Shown here: positions 35,401 through 47,400 of the stretch, piece after piece
Numbering within the stretch: position 1 is the first letter of the stretch
How the letters are laid out: every line of letters starts with the position of its first letter
DNA from: Macrotis lagotis
Lineage: Eukaryota > Chordata > Mammalia > Peramelemorphia > Peramelidae
Direction: 5' to 3'
Length of the DNA stretch: 64,000 bases
NCBI RefSeq assembly: GCF_037893015.1
Contig: NC_133663.1
Span: 1,074,333-1,138,332, forward strand
Translations under genes and position numbers: made by a program
Notes under the pieces: model-generated
The model's input: the letters and a program-made list of their open reading frames with translations, nothing else
Told to the model about the DNA's origin: nothing
Database searches by the model: none

Positions 35401-38400
35401 CTTGGGCCTTCAGAGCTGCTTTGGCTTCCCTGGAGTTGGTGAGCCCCACCTAAGGGCCAAGAGGTGGGGTGAGGTAGGGCTGATCTCAAGAAAGGTCTCT
35501 ATTGGTGGCCTCACCTTCTTTTCTAAAGAGAATCTCCCAGGCCAAGAAACTTGGGGTGGAACTCCTGGCCACACCTGCCTGACCCTGGAACCTTCTGGCA
35601 GCAGCCCTCACCAGGACCACTCTAACCCCAACTGCAACAACCACAACAACAACCCCAGCAACAAGGAGAAGAGGGCCCTGGAGGAGGAGGAGGACGATGG
35701 GGAGGCAGGTGAGAGGACAAGCTGGAAGAGTAGGTTGAGCATCAGGTCCCTCAAGGGCTCCTGGAAATGGCCAGGGAGGGAAGGGAAAGCCCAGGGAAGA
35801 GGCCCACCCAATTTGAAGCAGCTCACATGGGCAGGCTGCAATAATCAGGATAATAACAAAGATAATAACTTTCACTTATACAGTCATTTTTCAGTCATGT
35901 CTGACTCTTTGTGACCCCAAAGAGGATTTCCTTGACAGAGAGTGTTTTGCCATTTTGTTCTCCAGATCATTTGACAGGTGAAGAAATGGAGGCAAACAGG
36001 TATAAGTGACTTGGCCAGGGTCACACAGCTAGTAAGGGTCTGAGACTGCATTTTGATTCTGACCCTAGAGCCAGCTTTTCAGGGAGGACTGGCAAGCCCT
36101 TTTCAGGCCAGATTCCACCCTACTTCCCCACAGTCTGCACCCTTCCCACTATGTCTGGATTCTACCCCTTGGGGTCAAGTAAATCAAGTCTGTCAAACTC
36201 TGAGGACAACCATCCAGCCAGACGCTCCTGCTGGTTCTGACAGATTTCCCTAGGAATGTTGTTCAGACTTTCTAGCCATTCTCAGGAGCAAGGCTGTCCA
36301 ATATAGAGAGCGCTGGGCTGGCTTCTGAAAGACCTGAGTTTGAATCTGCCTCAGACGCTTCCTGGTGGTTGTGCAGCTGAAGGAGTTAGGCTTTGTGAAG
36401 CACGTTGCAAATTACTGTAACCAATGCTCTAGGAATACTTGAAAATCAGGGTGTCCCAGGAAGGCTCGGAAACCAAGGTGTATTACTAGTAATTATCAAT
36501 TAATTATTAGTATTGGTTAATGACAGTGACATGATCCTAGAGACGTGGGCTGAACACTTCCATCGTGCTCTTAACAGACCGTCAACAATCAATGCAGAAG
36601 CTGTTGACAGCTTACCTCAAGTTGAAGTCCAGCAGGCTTTAACTGAAGTTCCAACTGAAGGGGTTTTTTTTGTTTAATTCAAGAAATATTTATTAAAAAC
36701 TTTTAAACATTATTAAGTTCAAGGCACTATACTAGGCAAGAAAGATACAAAAACAAACAAATAAAAAAAAGTTCCTGCATGAAAAACTCAACATTCTTAT
36801 TAGAGTTTTGGAGAAAAATAATTCAATATTAACATAAATAAGTGAATAAGATAATTTAAGTTGAAATAGATGAACAGCAACTTGGGCAACAAGAAGGGAC
36901 TGGGAAAAAGCAACTCAGTTATAATAAATAGAGTTGATTCTGATACCAAGAATAGCTGGATTCAAATCGTCTTCTGATACATGCTGTGTGTTAGTCCTGA
37001 GCAACCCATAGTAGTATGATAACAGTATAACAGCCAATACTCTAAGACTGCAGTACATTCTTGCACTGATAGAAGTTTCTTTGTCTAAGAGTCCCCTACA
37101 GTATTGAAATTTTAAGTCTAGTATTTGTCCCTACACTTCACATAAGAGCCCAACTGAAGGATTTGAATGCCATTTAGGCTCCTTTTGTGTGACAAAGCAC
37201 CTGCTGCTAATTCTAGTCCAGCTGAGATCTACAAGGTGGGGGGTCCATTGCTCATCCAAAAACTGACTGAAATTTTCCAAGTTAGATGGCGTATAGAGGC
37301 TGTCCCCTAGGAATTCAAGGATGCCTCTATGGTCCATCTCTATAAAGGTAAATGGAATAGATCATCCTGTGAAAATCACAGGGGTGTTTCTCTTTTACTC
37401 ACTGCTGGTAAGATTCTTGCCAGAGTCCTTCTCAATAGGCTGATCCTATTGAGAGCCAGGGAAGCTTCAGAAAGGGTGGAAGAACAATCCATGTGGTGTT
37501 TGCTGCCCAACAACACCAGGAGAAATGCCAGAACAGATCTCACCAAGGCCTTTGATCCCATCGGTCACTGGGGTTTAGGAAAATTGTGTCAAAATTTGGT
37601 TGCTCAGAGAAGTTCATTGGTATTGTACATCAATTTTATGACGACATGCAGGTCCAGGTTCTGGATAGTGGACAATGCTCTCGAAATGTCCCAGTCACTA
37701 ATGGAGTAAAGTAAGGATGTGTCCTTGCTCCCATGCTTTTTAGTTTGATGCTTTCAGCTATGTTATCAAATGCCTTCACTGAGGACAAACATGGCCTCAA
37801 AGTCAGCTACCACACTGATGGCAAATTCTTCAACTTGAAAAGGCTACAAGCCAAGACCAAAGAGGAGAGAGAGTTGGTGCAGGATCTACTGTTTGCAGAT
37901 GACCATGCCCTCAGTGCAACCTCTAAAGCAGAGATGCAACAGAGTATGGATCAATTCTCTGCTGCTTGTGTTCATTTTGGTCTAACAACAAACACTCAGA
38001 AAACCTAGAGGCTCCATCAGTCAGCTCCATCAGTTCCATATGTGGAAACATCAGTTATAAAAAAAAAAGGACAAGCTTTGAGTCCTGTGGACAAGATCAC
38101 TTCCCTTGGCAGTGTCCTTTCCAAGGAGGTAAACATTGACAATGAGGTGGACACATGCACTGCCAGAGCTAGCTCGGTATTTGGGAGGCTCCAAAGGAAA
38201 GTGGGAGAGTGAACTACCAGACTGAAGGTCTACCAAGAGCTGTGCTGACCTCATTGCCATATGCCTGTGAAACCTGGGTAGTCTACCATGTCAGGAAAGG
38301 GAATCCCTTCCATTTCAGTTGTCTTAGGAAGATTCTGAAGATCAGCTGGCAGGAGAAGATCCCAGACCCTGAGGGCCTTTCTCAGCTAAACTGCCTAGTA

Positions 38401-41400
38401 TTCCAACATGACTACAAAGTGGGCAACTATGATGGGGTGGACACATTATAAGAATACCAGAAATACACTTGCTAAAAAAACTATTTTATGGAGAACTCAC
38501 ACGGGGCAAGTGCTCACAAGGGGAGCAGAAGTATTGATTCCAAGACACCTCGAAGGTCTCATTGAAGAACTATAGAATTGACTCTACAGCATGGGAGACC
38601 CTAGCACAGGACCACCCAGCATGGCATGCCCTCATCAGTGAGGGGGCTGCACTCTAGGAGGAAGACAGAATGGAAGCAGCTCAAAGGCAACATGACATCT
38701 GTAAGTTTAGAGTATCCACCCCAAGTGTGCAATAATGAAGGACAAGGACAACAAATAAGGTTTGGAAACCAACATGTTCTAGTAAGGCTCAGAAACCAAT
38801 ATGTAGGGCAGCTAGGTGGCACAGTGGATAGAGCACCGGCCCTGGAGTCAGAACCTGAGTTCAAATTAGGCCTCAAACACTTACTAATTACCTAGCTAGC
38901 TGTGTGACCTTGGGCAAGTAAAAGAAATCAATAAATATTAGTAAAGTTTAGAAACCAAGGTGCACTAGTAACATCTGGATGGTCCATTCTCCAAGTACTG
39001 GAGGAGGAGCCTGATTCCCAGGTCTGGATGGTGGTTATGTGGCCTAGCCCTCTATGTCCCCACTGTCCCTGGGACAGAATAATGGCACTTCCAGGATCCA
39101 GACCAGTTTGGCATCTTTATTATTGATCGGTCCAGATGTTTCAGGCTCTCTGACCTCACCTAGGTGGGGTCTCAGACAACAGCTATGGCACATCACCAGC
39201 CCATCTGACCATATCGGCTTAGTGGTCTCTTCACTACTAGGGCTTCTGAGGATCTGGGGAACTTCCATGCCCCCCAAGGAGCTCTGGTTCAGGATTCATG
39301 TAGTGGGGGGCAGCAGAGGTATTTGACAAGGGGGAAGGTAAAGGCAGGCTTTTCACAACCCATGCCTTCCCTTCCCCCCCACTCCCACCTCTACCTCATC
39401 TCATGCATGGTGTGTGGATCAAGGGACTTGTTCTATATCTCTGTTTTTGTGATTGCCAGGCACAGAGATCGCAATTGTCCTGGATGGGTCTGGAAGTATA
39501 GAACCTCCTGACTTCCAAAGAGCCAAGACCTTCATCCACAACATGATGAAGACCTTCTATGAGAAATGCTTTGAGGTACCTGCTGCTCTTGGGCACCTGC
39601 TCTGGCTGGGGGCAGCAAACCTCAGCCCAAGAGCCAGCAGACTCTGCCCTTGGTTCTCCCCACATCGCTCAGAGTAGGTGGGTCCCTCAAACCCCAAACT
39701 GGCAAGAGCCCAACTATCATCATAACAAATGGACTCAAAAGACCAATTCCCATTTCATCATCCCATTCCACACAGGTGACTTGGGCATCTCAAATCTGAG
39801 TCAGAAAATCCTGGTCTGGTCAGGGAGATGAGGTTTGCCCAGGATGGGAGGAACAGAAGCCTGGACCCCATGGGCAGGGCAGCCAAGAAGGCTGAGTTTG
39901 GCTTAACCTGGACCTTGAAAGCTGGGGAGACTGTGCCACTGGTAGCCATTGTCAGGGAGGGTCAGGGTGCGATCTACAAGGGCTTGGGGGAGATTTGCTG
40001 CTGTGCCTCCTTTTCCATCCAGCTCCCCCATACTCTCTGGAGCCATGAGCTGCCAGGGAGCATACCATCTGGGGCTGGGGCCCGGGTCACCCCTTTCTTT
40101 CAGTGTCGTTTTGCCATGGTACAATATGGCGCTGTGATTCAGACAGAATTTGACCTTGAGTACAGCAGGGACGCCCAAGCCTCCCTCCAGAAAGTCATGA
40201 ACATAAGTCAAGTAGGGAATGTGACCAAGACGGCCTCTGCCATCCAGCATGTCCTGTGAGTATGTGGGGCCGTGCTCAGCCTCTTGGGGAATTCCCAGGT
40301 CCCGTGTGACCCCCAGCAGCTTCAGGATCTTCTTCCCCATTTTACATATCAGAGACTGAGGTTTAACATGATAACCCAGGCCAATGGCCCAACCCTGAAG
40401 GTCAGCTGCTCCCTGGGACCTTCCCAACTCAATCCTCACCCTAGTCACAGCCATATCCCTAAGATCACTGGGGGGCTTGCAGAGCAGGAGAGAGAGGCTG
40501 GGACTGTATTCCAAGATCTTTCCCTCCACCTTTCCCAGGGATTCCATCTTCACCCCCCACCATGGATCCCAGGAGAAGGCTTTGAAGATCATTGTGGTGT
40601 TGACAGATGGGGACATTTTTATGGACCCCCTGAACCTGAGCACTGTCATCCACTCCCCTCAGATGAAGGACATCGAGCGCTTTGCCATTGGGGTAAATCA
40701 TTGAGGCAGGGAGGAGAGTGGCCCACCTCTGCCACACTTGACCCAGGGCTGGACCTGAGATAGGAAGAGACTGACTGTTGGGGAGCTTAGCTCTGTAGAG
40801 ATGGCTGTACCTAGTGACTTCACACTCCAAGGACATGAGAGCAGCCTCAGCTTCTTCTCATGCCCCCTGCCACCCTCCCCCCTAGGCCTTGGTCTGCAGT
40901 GGGCTCCCTTGCCCCATCTTAGCTGGAATCCTGCAAGGCCTTCTCCCAGAAGAAGCCACTGGTGTCAGGGATGCCCCAGAGAGGGCAAGCCCTGATAGAG
41001 AAGAGTAGCTAGGAGCTCAGCTTTGAAGGAAGCCAGGAATTCTAAGGGGTCTCAGAGATGGAAGGGGAGAGGGTTCTAGACAGGAAGGCCAAGGGTGCAG
41101 AGGCCAGAAAAGAGGTTTAGCCAGTGTGCCTGCCATGGAGAGTGTGTGGAGGGCCACCAGAGGAACTAAGATTGAGAAGGTTAGCCTTTGGAAGCCAGGC
41201 TGCAGATTGGGTATTTTATCTGAGAGGGAGTAGGGAGTCATGCAAGATTCTTTTTTTTCTTTTTTAAAAAAATATTTATTTTTGAATTTTACAATTTCCC
41301 CCCTAATTTAGCTTCCCTCCTTCCACCCCCACAGAAGGCAGTCTGTTAGTCTTTACATTGTTTCCATGGTATACATTGATCTCAGCTGAATATGATGAGA

Positions 41401-44400
41401 GAGAAATCAGATCCTTAAGGAAGAAAAATAAAGTATAAGAGATAGCAGAATTACATAATAAGATAATGTTTTTTGTTTGTTTGTTTTTTTCTAAATTGAA
41501 GTCTTTAGTTTGTGTTCAAACTCCACAGTTGTTTCTCTGGATACAGATGGTATTCTCCATTACAGACAGCCCCAAATTGTCCCTGATTGTTGCACTGATG
41601 GAATCAGCAAGTCCATCAAGGTTGATCATCACCCACATGTTGCCGTTAGGGTGTACAGTGTTGTTCTGGTTCTGCTCATCTCACTCAGCATCAGTTCATG
41701 CAGATCCCTCCAGGCTTCCCTGAATTCCCATCCCTCCTGGTTTCTAATAGAACAATAGTGTTCCATCACATACATATACCACAGTTTGTTAAGCCATTCC
41801 CCAATTGATGGACATTCACTTTGATTCTTTGCCACCACAAACAGGGCTGCTATCAATATTTTTGTACGGGTGATGTTTTTACCCTTTTTTTATCATCTCT
41901 CTTCAGGGTATAGACCCAGTAGTGGTATTGCTGGATCAAGGGGGCTGCACATTTTTGTTGCCCTTTGGGTGTAATTCCAAATTGCTCTCCAGAAAGGTTG
42001 GATGAGTTCACAGGTCCACCAACAATGTAGTAGTGTCCCAGATTTCCTATATCCCTTCCAACATTGATCACTATCCTTTCTGATCATATTGGCCAGTCTG
42101 AGAGGTGTGAGGTGGTACCTCAGAGATGCTTTAATTTGCAATTCTCTACTAAGTAATGATTTAGAGCAATTTTTCATATGATTATAGATTCCTTTGATTT
42201 CCTCATCTGTAAATTGCCTTTGCATATCCTTTGACTATTTTTTTTTATAAATTTGACTCAGTTCTCTATATATTTTAGAAATGAGTCCTTTGTCAGAAAT
42301 ACTAGTTGTAAAAATTGTTTCCCAGTTTGCTTTGTTTCTTTTGATTTTGGTTACAGTGGTTTTATCTGTGCAAAAGCTTCTTAATTTAATGTAACAGAAA
42401 TCATCTAGTCTGTTTTTAGTGATGTTCTCCATCTCTTTCTGGGTCATAAACTGCTCCCCTTTCCATAGATCTGACAGGTAAACTAGTCCTTGATCTTCTC
42501 ACTTGCATATAATATTGTCTTTTATGTCTAAATCCTGTATCCATTTTGATCTTATCTTGTATAAGGTGTGAGGTGCTGGTCTAGTCCAAGTTTCTGCCAT
42601 ACTAACTTCCAATTTTCCCAACAGTTTTTAGCAAAGAGAGAGTTTTTATACCAATAGCTAGACTTTTTGGGTTTATCAACAGCACATTACTATAATTATT
42701 TCCTGCTATTGCACCTAGTCTTTCCACTGATCACTCTATTTCTTAGCCAATACTAAACAATTTTAATGACTGATGCTTTATGATATAATTTTAGATCTGA
42801 TAGGGCTAAGCCACCTTCTTTTGCACTTTTTTGAATTAAATCCCTGGAAATTCTTGACTTTTTATTTCTCCATATGAATTTTATAACTTTTTCTAACTCA
42901 TTAAAATACTTTTTTGGAATTTTTATTGATAGGGCATTAAACAGGTAGTTTAGTTTTGGTAGAATTGTCATTTTTATTATATTAGCTCAATCTATCCATG
43001 AGCAGTTGATGATTTGCCCAGTTATTTAAATCTGATTTTATTTGTGTGAGAAGTGTTTTGTAATTTTTCATAAGCTTTCTGAGTCTGCCTTGGGAAATAG
43101 ACTCCCAGGTATTTCATATTGTCTGAGGTTACTTTGAATGGGATTTTTCTTTCTAGCTCTTTCTGCTTCATCTTGCTAGTCATCTATAGAAATGTTGAGG
43201 ATTTATGAGGATTTATTTTCTATCCTGTGACTTTGCTAAAGTTGCTAATTGTTTCTAGTAGTTTTTAAGATGATTGTTTGGGATTTCATGCAAGATTCTT
43301 GAGAAAGGGGCGGCTAGGTTGCTCAGTGGATAGAACACCAGCCTTGGAGTCAGGAGTCCCTGGGTTCAAATCCGACCTCAGACACTTAATAATTACCTAG
43401 CCATGTGGCCTTGGGCAAGCCACTTAACCCCACTGCCTTGAAAAATCTAAGAAAAAAAAAGAGAAGGGTAGTGATGCCCTGGCATCTCCACACTAGAGAG
43501 ACTGAGGAGGGGAAAGGCTGGCAGTGGGAAGACCAGGCAGAAGGGATTACAGGGAGGTGAAGATGTAGATGAGGGAGGGAACAAGGTAGGAGATTCACTA
43601 GCAACCAGAGGTCTCACTTTCAAGGCTCTAAGATCTGGACAACATTGCACAAGCCCCATGTCCCTGGATTCTGCAGGTAGCCCAGAAAGCAGGTGTGAAA
43701 CTGAAGCCGAGAGGCTGACAAGACCAAGGGCACAGATGAGGAAACTGAGGCAAGGTCACCTCTGGGTTCACTCTAGTCCAATACCTCCAGAGAATCCCCC
43801 AAACCTGTCAAGTGACAGGAGCAAGGGGGCAATCCTCCCCCTTTGGCTTTTCTTTTCTGTCTCTCCCCTCCCTGCACAGGCAGAAACCCACGTCCTGAAG
43901 ACTGGTTGTGCATCCTCACCACACACAGAGACACGTGCATACATACTAACACAACACACTAACACAATAACTCACACCGCACACACACAGCCTCCCCCAG
44001 GCAGGGAGGTGGTGCTTAGCACAGCACTTTGTATTTGCCTTCCCTTCCCCCCTTCCTGGTGTGGGCACAGGTTGGAGCTGTCTTCAATAGATCAAACGCT
44101 AATCAAGAGCTGCACTTGATCGCCTCAGATCCAGATGAGAGCCACGTCTTCAAGGTGACCGACTACTTGGCTCTGGATGGCTTGCTGGACACCCTTCAAC
44201 AGAGGATTATCAGTGTGGAAGGTAGCCCCTGGAATGGCCCGCAGGAAACCCCACTGGCAAGCCAAGTCCCCAAATCCCTGTCCTGACTGACTGTCTCCTT
44301 TGCTCTTCCTCCTCTTTCCTTCTCTTCCTTCTGCCCTTTCTCCTCTTCATTCTCTTCCTTTTCTTTCTCTTTCCCACCCTCCTTCTCCTCTTCAGCCTCT

Positions 44401-47400
44401 CCCTTGCTCCTCTGCTGCTCTGCCAACAGGCAGGAATCTCGGAGCACTTGGGCACGGGCATCCATGGTCAGTGCAATCAGAGACCCATGGCTGAGATGAG
44501 AGAAGAACACATCTTGGCCATTAGGCGGCCTCCAGCCTGACTCTTATTGGGTTAGCATTGGGATGGCTGCCCCCATCCTCAAATGCTGGAGGCTACGTTG
44601 GCTGCAGGATTCCACATCTTCCCAGCGGATGTTTTCTCAGACCTGGGCTCTGACATGCATAGGGATGTGCCCTGCTCTTCACAGACCTGTTCTTGTGCTG
44701 CAAACTCTGTCCCTTCTCACGTAGGCCTTCCCTCCCTCCCCACCTCCCGACCCAATCTACACCAAGGCTTTCATCCATGGGGCTCAGACAATGGGGCTTT
44801 CCAAGCACGCTGGAAATAAGGCCCAAAGAAGCTTGTTATGGCCTGGATACTGACCCTGGCTGCAAATTAAGCATTTGGGTACCTTTCAGTCAGTGACGTT
44901 TTTCACCCCTGAATAATACAGAACAGCTTTAATTTCCCTTCATGCCTCTGGCTTACAGGCACTGTTGGAGAAGCCTTACAATATGAGCTAGCACAGATCG
45001 GTTTCAGTGCCCAAGTCCTGGACAAGGTATGGGTGAGCCCTCCTCTGAATCATCCTTCCATCTATCCATCTATCTGCCCATCCGTCCATCCATCTATCCA
45101 TCCATCCAGTCACTCATTCAATTATCTTGTTCACTGATATAGTTCATAAGTTCCCACTATGAGCTAGGCCCCTTGCATATGACCCTCCCAAACCTCTCCC
45201 AAGGAGCTAAAAAGATTGTGAATCGGGGGTATGGCAGCTGGGCCAGAGTGCCCTGTGCTATTTTTAATCTCAAAGTGTATGTATGGGGAGGAGGGGAATT
45301 CCAAGTCCCTCCTATCTTCCACATTTCCCTCCTCTGGCCACACATCCTAGACTCCCCTGCCCCATCCCATTCCCTCCATTCTCCCCTTCCCCATCACGCT
45401 CCATCCCCTCCCACAGCAGTTGTTCTTTTCTCCCTCTGACAGCACCAGGTCCTGCTGGGAGCCGTGGGGGCCTTTGACTGGTCAGGGGGCGTCATGGTGT
45501 ACAACACAGATAGCCACCAGTTTCATTTCTTCAATGAGTCCATGAAGGAGCCAAGGACCACCCAGTACAGCTACTTGGGTGAGGAGTGAGGCTGGGTGGT
45601 TCTGGGCAGGGAAGGCAGGAGGCTGGTCCTTAGATTTCCAGCCCTGCTATAAAGAGCCAGAGCCATGCTGGGGAATCCCTTGGAGGGGCAGGTCCGGTCT
45701 GGTGCAAAACTGGAACAGCCTCTTCTCTGGGGCTTTCCTGAAGATCCTTTCTGCATTTCCCTTTGGGGTGCTCCCCTTTGAACTTGAGTTTCTGAATCTA
45801 GTTCTTTTTTTTGGGTCAAGGCTATGGGATTAAGTGACTTGCCCAAGGTCACACAGCTAGGCAATTTTTAAGTGTCTGAGGTCGAACTTGAACTCAGTTG
45901 CTCTTGATTCCAGGATTGGTGCTCTATCCCCTGCCCACCTAGCACCCCTCTGAATCTAGCTCAGTGGAAGCTTAGGATCATTTTCAGGGGGTCAGCAGGA
46001 TTGAGAGTTGTGGATGGGAGGGTTCAGGTATAGAGAGAGAAATTGAGACAGACTGTGGTCTTGGGTGTGTGTTCCCAGGGGAGCTAGCAAATGTGGCTGT
46101 CAGACTTCTGACAGCGATGGGGGGATGCCAGGTGGGCACTGCCCTTAACACTTAGGGTGACCTTGGGCAAATCTTTCTTGTGACCATCTGCTTCCCCATC
46201 TATAAAATGAGGGGCTCTGAAGAGATTTCCCCCCAGGCCCCCCTGCTAGAAGCAGTCAGACTGGCCCTGGAAGCCTGGGGAAGGAGTCTGGCTGCTCAGG
46301 CCCTGCTTGGGGGTCCCCAGCTGGCTCCCCCACCCATACACACCAAAGGGCTCACATCTCTGCCAAGGACAGGTCAGCCCAGGGGCTCAGCTCCTGCCTC
46401 ACCTTGAGACCCCCCACACAGGCTACTCACTGACAGTGGTAAACACAAGCTGTGGCATTTCCTACCTCGCCGGTGCCCCTCGCCATGGCCAGAGAGGAGG
46501 GGTGCTCTCAGTTAGGAGCCATGAACCAGCCCAAGGCTTCCAGCTTATCCTGACCGGAGAGCAGGTATTGGCCCTGGAGGAGGGCTCCAGAGGGAGCCAC
46601 AGCTAGCCTGGACTGGTAAAGGCACCTGGGCTCCCTCAGTTCTGAGAGTGTGAGGGCACCCCGGGAGCACCCAGATGGGGGGATGCTGCTCTGGGCCGGG
46701 CAATGCCAGAAGGAGACCTCAGCTGGGTCTGGGTGGGCAGGGAAGGCATCTTGGAGCTGGGGGACCCAAGAGGTGGGAGGGGATCTCAGCACTAGGGATC
46801 TAAAGAGGAGGCAGCAGCCTGCAAGGAAAGGAGCTCCAGGGGCAGTGATACCTCTTCCCTCCCTGGGGTTCCCCTTCCTCCCTTTTCTTCCTTGAGGCAC
46901 CCCTTTCCTCTCATGCCCCTTCCTTCCCTGGGGCACTCCTCCCTCCCTGGGGTGCTCCTCCCCTCCTTGGGCCCCCTGCCTCCCACATCTCTAGGATGGT
47001 CAGGGCTCTACCTTGAACATCAGCCTCCTCAGCCATCCCTGGCCAGGATTCAGGCTGTGTGCTTCTCCATGGATTCTAGATGGGCTCCTACTTTGGTTCC
47101 GAAATCTGTGCCCTGGATGTGAACATGGATGGGGTCACAGACCACCTGCTTGTTGGGGCCCCCTTTTATCACATTCGTGGGGAAGAAGGCAGGGTGTATG
47201 TGTACCGCCTGGAGCAGGTAAGAGTCCTCCAGGTGGCCAGAGGCCACCTAGGCTGCCCCTCCCCCAAACTGTGCCCCCCCATCCCGGGGGAGCCAGAGGG
47301 AGAGCCCAGGATTGGGACTGGGAGTGTCAGCATCTGTGGAGAGATCTGGCAGCATCCTGAAGGCCCACTGGATCCATGCACCTCCCTCCCAGCCCAGGAA

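Larger units (their letters stand above)
40693..44070. other. ITGAE intron 9 (3.4 kb)
   Basis: Holds the L1 at 41253-43285 and SINE at 43307-43460. The flanks 40693-41237 and 43461-44070 are unique apart from a short CA-rich patch near 43920-43990. Confidence 0.75.

Noticed and set aside
37329-38008. Reverse-transcriptase-like frames as possible host genes
   Set aside because: They are fragments of an RTE LINE with frame breaks and match other RTE copies in the window.
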